Shown piece by piece: positions 1-10,100 of a stretch of 34,322 bases of DNA (positions within the stretch are counted from its first letter, which is position 1; every line of letters begins with the position of its first letter). The position numbers and the translations under genes were made by a program. The notes under the pieces were generated by a model. That model saw only the letters and a program-made list of their open reading frames with translations, ran no database searches and was not told where the DNA came from. The stretch covers positions 1 to 34,322 of the forward strand of contig JAHLFQ010000161.1 in assembly GCA_018883705.1 (NCBI GenBank). Direction: 5' to 3'. Source of the stretch: Candidatus Cellulosilyticum pullistercoris (lineage in GTDB: Bacteria; Bacillota; Clostridia; Lachnospirales; Cellulosilyticaceae).

Positions 1-1634
1 ACATGAATTAATACTTCTACTCCATCATTACTGCAAAGTCCCATAGCATGACCTGTTGGAAAAATAGTGGTTAGTACGCCACTAAATGGGGCTCTTACTA
101 CACCTTCTTCTGGCACCACAATGATCCCTTCCCCCATCATACCACTTGCAAAAGTTTGGTCACTTCCTTCACTTAAAGCTTTCACTTTTCCTTTTAATGG
201 ACTATATACTACATTTTTTTCTTCTGTATTTTTTTCTTCTACTTTTTTGTCTTCATCTTTACCTGCCCATAGATAAGTAATGATAAAACATACTCCTACA
301 GCCACTACTGTAGCAAGCGCCATAGTCATCACGCCACTATAACTACCTTCTGGGCTAATGTAGTTAATAAATCCTACAATCCCCATTCCTCCTAGTACAT
401 ACATCTTTGCACTAGCTATACCAACTACTAGGCCACCTAATGCACAGCCAATTTCAGAAGCAATAAAAGCTTTTTTATTAGGTAAAGTTACCCCATAGAT
501 AGCTGGTTCTGTAATGCCAAAGATAGCTGAAACTGCTGAAGAAATACAAACTGACTTCTTCTCTTCATCATGAGTACGAAGTGACATTGCTATACAAGCT
601 GCTGCCTGAGTAAAGCAAGCTACGAACGTTGCTGGGAAAAGAAAATCATAACCATACATAGCAAGATTCATAAAAATAATTGGGAAAATCATACCATGTA
701 AACCAAACATAATCATGATTTGCCATAAGACTGCAAATAAAACAGTTGCAACGACTGGACTAAACTCATAAAAACTTGAAATACCTGTTGCTAATACATT
801 ACTTAAAATACTAATAATTGGTCCAATAATTAATAATGTTGCTGGAACCATTACAAGTATTGTGATAAATGGTGCCAAGAAACTTTTTAATACTTTTGGA
901 GTACGTTTATTAATCGCTCTTTCTAGCTTAACGCCAACAAAAGTTGTGATTAAGATAGGAAATACACTTGAAGAATAATTCATACCTACTAACGGAATAC
1001 CTGCAAATGTTCCTACTACAGAAGTTTCAAACATACTGCCTTGGAACAAGCTCCTAATAGGCTCAGCTGAAGCTAGTCCTACAATACTTGGATAAACCAT
1101 TGCAGCACCAATCACCATTCCTGTGAATGGATTGCCCCCAAAACGTTTAGCTGCTGTGAAACCTAAGAATACTGGAAGGAAATAAAAGACAGAATCCCCT
1201 GCAGCATTAAGAACGGTGTATGTAGTTGAGGCATCTTGTACAGCTCCTAATGCGACTAGTAAGGCCGCAAGTCCTTTAATCATACCGCAAGCACACATAG
1301 ATCCAATGATTGGTAAGAAAATACCACTAATCACATCTACAAAAGAAGATTTTTGATTTTCCCCTGCTGGCTGCTCTTTAGTAACTTTAATATGACCTAC
1401 TTGTACTACATCCTTATAAACATCTTCAACATGATTACCGATTACAATTTGATATTGTCCGCCACTGATTACGACACCAGAGATTCCTTTTTGATTTTCT
1501 AAAGCTTTTTTATTTGCTTTACTAGGATCTTTAAGTACAAAACGTAATCTTGTATAGCAATGTATAAGACTTTCGATATTGTCTTTACCACCAACATTTT
1601 CTACTATAAAATGGGCTAACGCTTCATATTTCAT
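1..1634 (-). CDS. Beta-glucoside-type PTS permease EIIBCA, 3' end cut by window start
   Basis: The reading frame stays open from an ATG at 1634 to the window edge (544 codons), preceded by GGAGAA, so the C-terminus is missing. Order of domains: an N-terminal EIIB with the phosphocysteine motif LIHCYTRLRF, a long hydrophobic EIIC (about residues 100-460, containing FGITEPAIYGV), a charged linker, and the start of a Glc-type EIIA. Both EIIA histidine motifs are visible (GHAMGL, and LIHV at the very edge). Proteins of this family import and phosphorylate aryl-beta-glucosides, cellobiose or related disaccharides, receiving phosphate from HPr. The PRD regulator gene lies immediately upstream with 123 bp between them and a good promoter in the gap. 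The exact sugar cannot be read from the sequence; trehalose- and sucrose-type EIIs share the fold, but the B-C-A order with fused EIIA favours the beta-glucoside group. Confidence 0.9.
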   Translation of the reverse strand, partial: MKYEALAHFIVENVGGKDNIESLIHCYTRLRFVLKDPSKANKKALENQKGISGVVISGGQYQIVIGNHVEDVYKDVVQVGHIKVTKEQPAGENQKSSFVDVISGIFLPIIGSMCACGMIKGLAALLVALGAVQDASTTYTVLNAAGDSVFYFLPVFLGFTAAKRFGGNPFTGMVIGAAMVYPSIVGLASAEPIRSLFQGSMFETSVVGTFAGIPLVGMNYSSSVFPILITTFVGVKLERAINKRTPKVLKSFLAPFITILVMVPATLLIIGPIISILSNVLATGISSFYEFSPVVATVLFAVLWQIMIMFGLHGMIFPIIFMNLAMYGYDFLFPATFVACFTQAAACIAMSLRTHDEEKKSVCISSAVSAIFGITEPAIYGVTLPNKKAFIASEIGCALGGLVVGIASAKMYVLGGMGIVGFINYISPEGSYSGVMTMALATVVAVGVCFIITYLWAGKDEDKKVEEKNTEEKNVVYSPLKGKVKALSEGSDQTFASGMMGEGIIVVPEEGVVRAPFSGVLTTIFPTGHAMGLCSNDGVEVLIH

Positions 1635-1668
1635 ATGGTATTCTCCTTTATCTGTTCTTGATAAGACT

Positions 1669-1697
1669 ACTATAATAGAAATATTAAAGACAGACAA
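1669..1697 (-). promoter_or_regulatory. Promoter of the PTS gene
   Basis: On the minus strand TTGTCT (1692-1697) is followed by a 17-base spacer and TATAGT (1669-1674), 35 bases before the EIIBCA start codon. I saw no clear RNA antiterminator hairpin between it and the gene, so control by the neighbouring PRD protein, if any, would be at DNA rather than transcript level. Confidence 0.55.
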
Positions 1698-1757
1698 ATT
1701 CATTTTTTGCATCATTTATTACAAAAAACTAAATATCTCTTATTAATCTAAATGAAA

Positions 1758-3221
1758 CTATACATTTTTCATATAGCGCGTAATACTCTCCCAATCTTCA
1801 TGAGTAAAAATTTCATGCAAATTAATAACTGGAATGTTTACTTTTTGTTTTAATGTATGTGTTGCTAAAATAAGATCGATATGCTCCATATGCTCTAGCG
1901 CATAATCAATCTGATGGGTAGAGTAATACCCCTCTATTCTAATCTTCCCATGAAAAGCTTGCTCTATCTTACTCTTTAATCTTTTAATCATAATGGCAGC
2001 ACTATTGCTTACTAGTATGGCATGTACCGTTTTTTTCAAATGTTCTAAAATAGTGGCGATATGAAGTGCTATATAAGCATGTTCAATATCTGTAATCCGT
2101 ATCCCTGTCAGTTCTTCAATAATAGGTACAATCTCACCCGCTATAGCATATTCTGATTGAGCTTGTTTTTTGATTTTCTTGGCCATATAAGCATCTTCAT
2201 GATCATTTAATTTAATCCTACTTAGCATAGCTTTAATATGTCTTTCTAAATCTAAAAGCTGCTCTGGTGCCCTTCTCATATCTATTCCATGCTTTTCTTT
2301 TACAGAGTCTACAAATCTATAAGTAATTTCATCCTTAATCTTTGCTTCATCTTCTACTATGCTATTTTGCCCAATATAAATAATTCGTTTTTGCATAAAA
2401 ATATATTGTAGCCAATATCTTTCTTCCTCATTAAATGTCACATCCAAAATACTTTCTAGTGCATCAAAAGGCACAATACTTTCTTTGCACTCCTCTACAT
2501 AAAAGTCATCTACTATGTAACCTGCTTTCACTCTCCCCGCAAAAGCTAAATTTTCTAGAATTAAAGTAATAAAACCATAGTCGGCAAGCACAATATGACG
2601 CTCATTTAGATGCTTTTGATAAAGTAGTACAAGCTGTCTATACTGCTCTCTTGTTCCTAATCCAAAATGTAAAAATACTCTCATCAGATAATTTGCATCC
2701 ATACGATAATGCTTATAAATCAGTGCAGAAATTAGCTTACGTTTCACTACTTCTATGGCCTTAAATTGAATCCCTATCGCTTTACTGACTTCTAATTCAG
2801 TACCTGTTATCTGTTTTACAAACTCATTGAGCTGTTTAATATCATGAAATATACAACTTCTAGAAACAAACAGCTTCTCGCTCATCTCATCCATTGTTAT
2901 AGGTCTTTCTTCCCATAACAATAAGAACATAATTAAGAACTGTCTTTGTGAAGGGGTTTCAGGGATCCACTGACAAATATTTTCGTAATCCTTTAATATT
3001 TTAGTAAGTTTTTCTTTTTTATCTTCTTCAATATAGTATCTACTATCATTTGTGTATTTTACATCTAATTCATATACTTCTAAGAAGTGATTGATTCCTT
3101 TAAGGTCTTCTTTAAGTGTTCGCTCAGAGATAGAAAGCTTCTCACACAAAAAATCCATTTCAACTGTCTTGGCTGTATTGAGTAATGTAATTAAAATAAA
3201 CTCTTGGCGTGCTGATAACAT
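1758..3221 (-). CDS. PRD-domain transcriptional regulator (MtlR/LicR-like, HTH-PRD-PRD-EIIB-like)
   Basis: Full-length 487-residue protein starting at an ATG 8 bases after AAAGGAGG. The N-terminus carries two winged-helix-like segments (around residues 5-60 and 85-145). Two PTS regulation domains follow (about 175-280 and 290-400), with conserved histidines in LDLERHIKAM and DIEHAYIALHI. The C-terminal 85 residues resemble a PTS EIIB fold (VHAILVSNS...). In this family, PTS-dependent phosphorylation of PRD histidines switches the protein between active and inactive states. The EIIB-like segment has Ser-Asn-Ser where a phosphocysteine loop is expected, so that site is probably non-functional. 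There is no fused EIIA. It lies directly upstream of the EIIBCA gene on the same strand and probably controls it. The presence of HTH domains argues for a DNA-binding activator rather than a BglG-type RNA antiterminator. Confidence 0.88.
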   Translation of the reverse strand: MLSARQEFILITLLNTAKTVEMDFLCEKLSISERTLKEDLKGINHFLEVYELDVKYTNDSRYYIEEDKKEKLTKILKDYENICQWIPETPSQRQFLIMFLLLWEERPITMDEMSEKLFVSRSCIFHDIKQLNEFVKQITGTELEVSKAIGIQFKAIEVVKRKLISALIYKHYRMDANYLMRVFLHFGLGTREQYRQLVLLYQKHLNERHIVLADYGFITLILENLAFAGRVKAGYIVDDFYVEECKESIVPFDALESILDVTFNEEERYWLQYIFMQKRIIYIGQNSIVEDEAKIKDEITYRFVDSVKEKHGIDMRRAPEQLLDLERHIKAMLSRIKLNDHEDAYMAKKIKKQAQSEYAIAGEIVPIIEELTGIRITDIEHAYIALHIATILEHLKKTVHAILVSNSAAIMIKRLKSKIEQAFHGKIRIEGYYSTHQIDYALEHMEHIDLILATHTLKQKVNIPVINLHEIFTHEDWESITRYMKNV

Positions 3222-3257
3222 GATGTCGTCCTCCTTTTAAAACACTCATACTCTTTT

Positions 3258-3311
3258 ATTATACGCTATTTTATAGAAATACTTCTTATCTAACCATGAT
3301 AAAGTTACTAC
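3258..3311 (-). promoter_or_regulatory. Possible promoter of PRD regulator with an activator-like motif
   Basis: Minus-strand TATAAT at 3258-3263 has no recognisable -35 box (AGAAGT at 17 bp). At 3292-3311 there is a partial copy of the 20-bp motif found before the ABC importer and the lichenase; the shared core reads GTAACTTTATCA on the minus strand. The spacing to the -10 differs (48 bp, or 36 bp to an alternative TATAAA), and the site could instead serve the divergent cellulase. A tentative call. Confidence 0.3.
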
Positions 3312-3369
3312 TTTATTATAAATAATTACGCTCTTCCTCAAAACACCAACTATTTAAATCTATAAATGC

Positions 3370-3375
3370 TATACT
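3370..3375 (+). promoter_or_regulatory. Candidate -10 box of the cellulase gene
   Basis: TATACT lies 45 bases before the GH5 start codon. No good -35 box is found 16-18 bases upstream, so activation by a regulator is likely if this is the promoter. The ribosome binding site is AGGATGTG at about 3406-3413. Confidence 0.3.
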
Positions 3376-3420
3376 ATTCATAACTGTTTAAAATAAATAT
3401 TGTATAGGATGTGATTATCT

Positions 3421-4572
3421 ATGTTCAAGTGCCTTAAGAAATATCTTGCTTCCACTCTTCTACTTAGCTTACTCGTAACCGGCTGCTCGTCTCCTTCTAG
3501 TAACACCTCTTCTACTTTAAACACAAGCTCTAATCATCCCACTCAGCTTACTGAATCTAAACTCGAAACTAACCTACCTTCTTCTACTCCAGTCACTACT
3601 CCCAATTTTACTCTTCCTGCATCTAAACCTACTCCCACCTTTGATCCTAATACACCTGTAGGCATGCATGGTACATTGAATGTACAGGAAACTTACATAG
3701 TAGATGAAAATAATCAGCCTTTTCAACTTCGTGGTGTGAGTACTCATGGGTTACAATGGTACCCTGGATTTGTGAATGAAGGAAGTTTTGCTACGCTGCG
3801 TGATGATTGGAAGGTTAATGTGGTTCGTTTAGCTATGTATACGGATAATGATTCTGGCTACTTAGGCAATACAGCTGGAATGGAATCTCTTGTCAGAGAA
3901 GGTATTGATCTAGCTACACAAGCCGGTCTCTATGTCATTGTAGATTGGCACTGTTTAAAAGATGGCAATCCCAACACTCATAAAGATGAAGCTATTCGAT
4001 TCTTTAGCCAGATTTCAGCAGAATATATCAACTATCCTAATATCCTCTATGAACTTTGTAACGAACCTAATGGGGAAGATGTAACTTGGAATCAAGATGT
4101 TAAACCCTATTGTGAAACACTCATTGAAACCATTCGTGCTATTGATGAACAAAGTATTATTATAGCTGGTACTCCCACTTGGAGTCAGGATATTCACCTA
4201 GCAGCCCAAAATCCATTAAAAGGTGATAATATTATGTATACACTTCACTTCTATGCAGATACACATCGAGAATTTCTACGTGATCGTTTAGTGGATTGTA
4301 TCACCACTTATAAACTTCCTGTATTTGTTTCCGAATTTGGTACTTGTGATGCTTCAGGTAATACGCATTTCAACGAAGAACAATCTGATATATGGCTAGA
4401 TCTTCTAGATCAAAATCATATCAGCTGGGTGAATTGGAGTCTTTGTGATAAAAAAGAAACTGCCTCTCTTTTAAAACCACTTACTAGTTCACGTGGCAAT
4501 TGGACAGATGAAGATTTAACAGATACCGGATTATATATTAAAAATAGACTTCTAGACGCTTATCCTGATTAA
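3421..4572 (+). CDS. Secreted GH5 endoglucanase (cellulase), lipoprotein
   Basis: 383 residues. The N-terminus is a lipoprotein signal peptide with lipobox LVTGC (Cys22). A Ser/Thr/Pro-rich linker to about residue 75 follows, then one GH5 (beta/alpha)8 domain to the C-terminus. Catalytic acid/base Glu215 sits in LCNEPNG and nucleophile Glu305 in FVSEFGTCDASG; these motifs fit subfamily GH5_2. Such enzymes hydrolyse internal beta-1,4 links of cellulose and often mixed-linkage glucan. The protein is probably anchored to the outer face of the membrane, since no carbohydrate-binding, dockerin or SLH module is present. The gene is divergent from the PRD regulator and is the only plus-strand gene in the left half. 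Its stop codon is directly followed by the IS4 remnant, so its natural terminator seems to have been lost. Confidence 0.93.
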   Translation: MFKCLKKYLASTLLLSLLVTGCSSPSSNTSSTLNTSSNHPTQLTESKLETNLPSSTPVTTPNFTLPASKPTPTFDPNTPVGMHGTLNVQETYIVDENNQPFQLRGVSTHGLQWYPGFVNEGSFATLRDDWKVNVVRLAMYTDNDSGYLGNTAGMESLVREGIDLATQAGLYVIVDWHCLKDGNPNTHKDEAIRFFSQISAEYINYPNILYELCNEPNGEDVTWNQDVKPYCETLIETIRAIDEQSIIIAGTPTWSQDIHLAAQNPLKGDNIMYTLHFYADTHREFLRDRLVDCITTYKLPVFVSEFGTCDASGNTHFNEEQSDIWLDLLDQNHISWVNWSLCDKKETASLLKPLTSSRGNWTDEDLTDTGLYIKNRLLDAYPD

Positions 4573-5532
4573 ATCCCGCTTTTTTAAATTTGATCCTACG
4601 AGGATTTTTGCGGTCTTCCCGAACGGGTAATATATTCTTTCGAATAAGAACTTCCACCTCAGGTGGATGTACATTTTCATCCCTAAAGAATTTTTTGTAG
4701 ATATGAATGGCTACAGTAAAATTTACTTGATACTCATTCTTTGTAGGCTTTTGCTGAACGACTACGTGCAGAGTAATCATCTCACACAAGTTATACATAA
4801 CAAGTCTTGCAAATACTTCTTGGATAATGTACTCCACCTTTTTTGCGTGAAAACTTATAAGTCCAAGTGCATATTTCAACTCTCTAAAAGAGGTCTCTAT
4901 TCCCCACCTCATGTGATAAAGTTTTTTCAGCTCTTCTGACGAAAAGGCATCAGCATCAAGATTGGTAATAACTGTTTCATATGTATCATCAGTGATTTTA
5001 AAACGTACAACACGAAACCACATAGGATAAAACTTCTTTTGTTTGCTTTCTTGTAAGTTCACGATAAACATTTTTATAATGATATATTTCCAACCTTTTT
5101 CTTGAATATGTGCTAAAACGTTATAACTTTCATAACCTCGATCTGCCATGATGATAGTATTTTTATCTAAGTTTGATCGATCCACCATATCTGTTAATGC
5201 TTTATACTCATTTTCTTCTCTTCCAGATTTGAAATATTTAAGTCTGATCCATCAACCGCTAATAATCTATACCCTTTATAAGTTTTATGCTGCTTAAATG
5301 ATTCATTAAATTCATGGAATAAAAACTCAAATGCAAAAGGTAGAATTTTATCCCGCTGTTGCACAAAAGTTGAAGAAGTAGCTATATTAGGTGTATAGCC
5401 ACAGTAGTCTAATAGTTCTTTATAAATACTATTTCCATTCATATTTAAGAGTAAACCAAACATGGTTTTGAAATCTAATTTGCGATTACGTGTACGTAAT
5501 GAGTCATTAGTATATCTCCTTGAAGTTATATA
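4538..5532 (-). pseudogene. IS4-family transposase, decayed (no start, internal deletion plus frameshift)
   Basis: Two minus-strand frames together give a degraded DDE transposase. The upstream part (5194-5532) reads RTRNRKLDF, then LLAVDGSDLNI with the first catalytic Asp. No start codon is convincing, and two tandem TGA stops occur at 5533-5538 in the same frame. The downstream part contains the second Asp (IIMADRGYES) and the IS4 signature Y-(2)-R-(3)-E-(6)-K as YHMRWGIETSFRELK with the catalytic Glu. Around 5195-5225 the frame jumps from DLNISN straight to REENEYKALTDM. Complete relatives have about 40-45 residues between these points, so an out-of-frame internal deletion is inferred. The C-terminal frame runs 35 bases into the convergent cellulase gene, so its original end is gone. 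No functional transposase can be made. Confidence 0.88.
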
Positions 5533-5600
5533 TCATCAAGGGGCTTCGCCGCAAAATTTGTAGGTTTTGTCAAGCTTTTTCACAAAACTTAACTAAATGA
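4573..5600 (-). mobile_element. Remnant of an IS4-family insertion sequence
   Basis: The interval between the cellulase stop and the GH1 gene is occupied by the broken transposase and its flank. The right boundary is a guess: a sequence ending near 5590-5620 (ACTAAATGACATTGCTCT) resembles an IS end. No matching inverted repeat is visible near 4573, which fits loss of the left end. Because it is non-autonomous and lacks paired ends and a target duplication, this is an old insertion scar. Confidence 0.7.
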
Positions 5601-5625
5601 CATTGCTCTAAAGAGAGCGTATTTT

Positions 5626-6990
5626 TTATAGATTTCTTCCATTTGCTTCAATCACTGACTTATACCAATATCCTGAATCTTTAATAATTCTATTTTGATT
5701 TTGATAATCTACATATACGAGTCCAAAACGTTCTGCATATCCACTATGCCACTCAAAGTTATCCATAAGTGACCACTGGAAGTATCCCTGTACTTCAACA
5801 CCTTCTTCCGCTGCTCTTCTTAATGCTTTTAAATAACGATGTAAGAAATCAATACGATTAGGATCATGTACCTTTCCATCTAGTGAAATCACGTCATGGC
5901 AAGCCATTCCATTTTCTGTCACATAAATAGGTTTTTGATAACGTTCATAAAGAAAACGTGGTCCCCAATAAAGGCATTCTGGTGTAATGGGCCAATTTAA
6001 AGCCGTTTTAGGTGAACCTGCCTCTCTTGTGAGATAAATAGGATCTCCATTTTCATCTGCCTTAATAGCTCTTCCTGTATAAATATTATGTCCAAGAAAA
6101 TCAATCGGCTCCGAAATAATTTCCATATCTCCTTCTTTAATTTCTGGTAAATAATCCTTTAATAACCTAAGTCCATCTTCTGGATAATGCCCTAATAAAA
6201 CCGAATCACTCCACCATGTGACATTCCAAGCCCAGTTCTCTCCTACTTCTTTAGGCATCTCAAAAATAGAGCGTTTTGCTGCTTCAATATCTTCTGGTTT
6301 TTCTGAACATGGATAATTCATAAAAGCCGTTGGTGCAAATCCTACTTTCACGTCCTTTGGGGCATAGCTACGAATCACTCTAACACTATGTCCATGCGCT
6401 AGAAGCACATTATGCGCCATGGCTAAAGTATCTCTAAGAGATTGCTTAAGTCCAGGTGCATGTACGCCTCGTGAGTAACCAAATCCAATGAAACATTGAG
6501 GTTCATTGAATGTAAAAAAGTTTTTTACACGATTGGATAATCTTTCTACTACTACTCTAGTATATTCTGCAAACCAACTTGGGCTTTCTGAATTCATCCA
6601 TCCTCCTTTTTTATGTAATTCATAAGGAAAATCCCAATGGAATAAGGTCACGTAAGGTTCAATTCCTGCTTCTATTAATTCATCTACTAACCGATCATAA
6701 AAAGCTAATCCTGCTTCATTGATTTCTCCTATACCATAAGGTAAAACTCTTGGCCATGAAATAGAAAAGCGATAGGCTTTGATTCCCATTTCTTTCATTA
6801 ACTGTACATCTTCTTTGTACCTATGATAATGATCACATGCAACCTCTCCTGTATGTCCTTCATACACTTTCCCTGGCTGAGTACAGTATACATCCCATAT
6901 GGAAAGTCCTTTTCCTTCTTCGAAAGCAGCTCCTTCTATCTGATAAGAGGCAGTTGCTGCTCCCCATGCAAAATCTTCTTTAAATCCCAT
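5626..6990 (-). CDS. GH1 beta-glucosidase (cytoplasmic)
   Basis: 454 residues, the normal length for a single-domain bacterial GH1, with no signal peptide. The N-terminus FAWGAATASYQIEG is the GH1 signature. Acid/base Glu163 lies in TFNEPQ and nucleophile Glu359 in YVTENGM. The C-terminal GYFQWSLMDNFEW segment forms the sugar-binding pocket. The enzyme releases glucose from cellobiose, laminaribiose and short oligoglucosides. Residues for phosphate recognition were not evaluated rigorously, but the sequence looks like the BglA/BglB type acting on unphosphorylated sugars, which fits the nearby ABC importer better than the PTS. The start follows TCGGAGG. It is separated by a strong terminator from the SLH-GH16 gene upstream, so it is probably its own unit; I found no convincing promoter in 6991-7100. 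Confidence 0.93.
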   Translation of the reverse strand: MGFKEDFAWGAATASYQIEGAAFEEGKGLSIWDVYCTQPGKVYEGHTGEVACDHYHRYKEDVQLMKEMGIKAYRFSISWPRVLPYGIGEINEAGLAFYDRLVDELIEAGIEPYVTLFHWDFPYELHKKGGWMNSESPSWFAEYTRVVVERLSNRVKNFFTFNEPQCFIGFGYSRGVHAPGLKQSLRDTLAMAHNVLLAHGHSVRVIRSYAPKDVKVGFAPTAFMNYPCSEKPEDIEAAKRSIFEMPKEVGENWAWNVTWWSDSVLLGHYPEDGLRLLKDYLPEIKEGDMEIISEPIDFLGHNIYTGRAIKADENGDPIYLTREAGSPKTALNWPITPECLYWGPRFLYERYQKPIYVTENGMACHDVISLDGKVHDPNRIDFLHRYLKALRRAAEEGVEVQGYFQWSLMDNFEWHSGYAERFGLVYVDYQNQNRIIKDSGYWYKSVIEANGRNL

Positions 6991-7103
6991 ATTTTTTTCC
7001 TCCGATATCGCATCCTATTATTTTAATTTAATTAAGTTGCTACTATATGTATTCCAATTCCTGACTGCTCTAAACTTTAATTCTTCTCTTTTACTTATAC
7101 GAT

Positions 7104-7138
7104 AAAAAATGACTTCTAAACCCTGTAGAAGTCATTTT
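7104..7138 (-). terminator. Terminator of the SLH-GH16 gene
   Basis: Perfect 13-bp stem (7106-7118 with 7126-7138), 7-base loop, and a run of six T on the minus strand right after it. It lies about 55 bases downstream of the SLH-GH16 stop codon. Confidence 0.9.
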
Positions 7139-7191
7139 CTAAGTAAACTATTGCTGTATTACTTGTTCATTTTCTTCTGCCTGATTTCTAG

Positions 7192-10100
7192 TTAAATACC
7201 TGCGCCCATAAAAATCTTAAATTCTAATTCTGAACTTGTTTCTAAATTGGTTGTAAACTCATAGTTAAATTCTTGCACTTCAGTTGTTAAGTCAAATGCT
7301 TTAACAAAGTAATCTGCATAACTCTTATTAGAAGTACGCATTTGAATTTTCTTATCTCTATCTGCTTTTCCTTTAAAAGAAAGTACATATCTTTTTCCTT
7401 GTTCTAATGTCGTATTAGGCTGATACATAATAACATCCCAAGGATCTTTCCCCTCATTAGTAATTGTTATTTGAGCACCTGTTGTAGACTCAAATTTGAA
7501 ATTTGCGCCTCCTCCTATAAGCCATGCCCCTTGAGCATTAAAATCTCCATCCTTAAGAAGATTAGTATCTGTACCTTTTTCTACTAGTACAAGATCATCT
7601 AGCGTCACTACGATTTCAGTGCTTTCTTTCACTGGTTCTTCATATAGCATCACATCATTAATTGTAATTTGATTTTTACCACTATGATATGCATTAGTCC
7701 ACTCATCATAGCCCATCTGGAATTTAAGAATTAAATCAGATACAACTTCTGGTGTTACAGTAAATTTATGCTCATAAGTATTGTGACCTTGTTGCAGATG
7801 GATAATTTGAGCATTTTCTCCTATATATTCTTGACTTGATGAATCTTGAAGTGCAATACGTAAACTAGATGCTGTTGTTACATTAGCATTAAATTTGATA
7901 ACATAAGTCTTTCCCTGTTTTAATGAAAGACCATCTTGTTCTAAAGTAATCTGCCATGCTTCGTCACCACTGTTTTCAATATCTACCTGTAATCCATCAT
8001 TACGAGTAAAAGTAGCCTCACCAGGTTTTACTGCATATTGATTCCATCCAAAATCTTCTTTATCCTCAAAATTTCCATTTTGTAAGAGATTACTGATTTC
8101 TGTTGGTACATCTTCTCCACTTTCTTCCTTTTCCTCTCCTGGAACATCCGTTACATAGATATCATCTAAAGTAATGGTTGTAGGTACTGCACCGTCTTGT
8201 TTTCCTGCTTCTAATGCTAGTTTAGCATCTTCATCTGTAGCCTCATTCATTGTGAATCTAAAGACATGTTGTTGCTCCGCCTCTGTAATATCAAAAAATT
8301 GATCATTTGATAAATAGTTAGTATAAGAATAATCTGCTGCCTCATGTCCAACACTTACTTTAAGTTTTGTTGCTGCCTCACTTTGAGCTTTAAATCCTAC
8401 TTCATATGTCTTACCTTTTTCAAGTTTGATACCTCTTTGAGAAAGTTGTATCTCCCATGGATTACTTCCTAACTCTTTAATAGCCATTTGTAAAGCCTCA
8501 TCTAATACGGATATATCAGCTTCTGCGCCTTGGTCACTCGCAACGTAAGTACTCCAATTGTTCGTTCCATCATTAAATTGACCATTTTTTAGTTGTGATT
8601 TTAATAAGACACCATCTTTTACTTCACATACAATATTGTCAATGGTTACTGTATGCGTTTCTATCGGAGCATCTACTGTCTTTCCTATTAAGAATTTAAG
8701 ACCTAAGTCTAAATCTCCATCTGCAGGCATGGTATATTCAAAACTATATTTTTGCTTTTCTGGTGTTAAATTTACAGTCTTCTCAAAGAATGCCCTCCAA
8801 GTACCTTCTTGCTCTGTTTTTACTACCATATCCCTTGGAATTTCTGATGATGCTTCAAAGGAAATTACATATTTCACTCCAGCCGAAAATGGTACGTCAT
8901 TTTGTGAGAGCATCACACTCCATGGATTAGCTCCTATATCACTAATAAAGAACTTTGCTTCATCCTCAAAAGTAACTTCCCCTACTCCACCTTCTACAAA
9001 TAATCCATTCCAGTTTGCTCCATCTTCAGAAAAATCACCATTCTTTAATGGGAAAATATTGACACCTGAAAAATCTTGTCTTGTTTCTACCACACTCACA
9101 TCATCTAATATAATGGTGCTTTGGTCTACTCCGCCCATTTCAAACACTAATCTACCTTTATTGGTACTAGTACCTTTACCTTGCAATACAAATTCATACT
9201 TCTCTTTGGTAGTGGTTAGATCTACTCTCTGTTCTGCATAAATCGTCTTCCCATCTTCACCTAAGAGTTTTACGTTCATGGATTGTGGCTTTTCTGCTTT
9301 TCCAGTAAAAGTCATCGTATAATTAGCGTTTTCACCCAGTTTTAAACCTCTTTGATCCAGTGTAATATCACTTAAATCACGACCACCTGCATCTACTTGA
9401 ATGTGTAAATCTCGTGTAGCTTCTGGAACATGCATTGTAACTGCTCCACCATTTTGAGTGTCTAAATTCCAGTAAGTGAGTCTATCTAATTTCCCTTTAT
9501 CAAATGCGCCATTATAAATTAAGCTACCATTTTTAAGTGGATTTTTAGGTCCATTAAAATCTTCAATAACAGGCTCACTTTCTACTTCTTCTAATTTAAC
9601 GTTGCCAATCCATACATCATTAGAATCTAGCCCAACATTAAATTCAAGACGTGCAGCAGTATCCGTACTACTTTTCATAACGAATGTTTTTTCTATATGC
9701 TGAATTTCTGTACTAATATTTTCAATGTATGTATCTGAATAGACAGCATAGCCCCTTGATTCTCCACCACCTACTTTAAACTGAATGGTTCTATCATCTT
9801 CAGCTTTTGCATCAAAAGAGAGCTTATAGGTTCTACCTCTTCCTAATGTTGTTTGCTCGATCATTTGAATAGAATAATCTTGGTTCCCTTTGTCTTGAAC
9901 TTTAATTCTTGCAAAAGGTACATCTTTCAATAATTCAATAGCTGCTTCTGCCTTTCCACCAAAATTATCTTTATACAGTAGATTCCAACCTTCTCCAAAG
10001 TTTAAATCTCCTTCTTTATTATCCTGAATACCGTAATCAGAATAGGTATTATCATAGATTAAATTACCATCTTCAAGTGGTTTTCTAGCATCTTGTGGAA

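Noticed and set aside
1635..1757. RNA antiterminator/terminator ahead of the PTS gene
   Set aside because: No stable GC-containing hairpin with a T run was found, and the nearby regulator is of the DNA-binding PRD type.
4595..4612. ATCCT-ACG-AGGAT followed by T run as cellulase terminator
   Set aside because: Stem of 5 bp inside the transposase coding remnant; too weak to call.
4667..4939. Plus-strand open frame of 90 codons within the IS remnant
   Set aside because: Antisense to the transposase core including its YREK motif; no ribosome site.
5605..5618. Small inverted repeat GCTCT-AGAGC after the GH1 gene
   Set aside because: Only a 5-bp stem and no T run on the minus strand, so not a convincing GH1 terminator; it may belong to the IS end.
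8636..9241. Plus-strand open frame of 201 codons
   Set aside because: It lies wholly opposite the CBM repeats of the SLH-GH16 gene, has no ribosome site and its composition is what the complement of that coding sequence gives.
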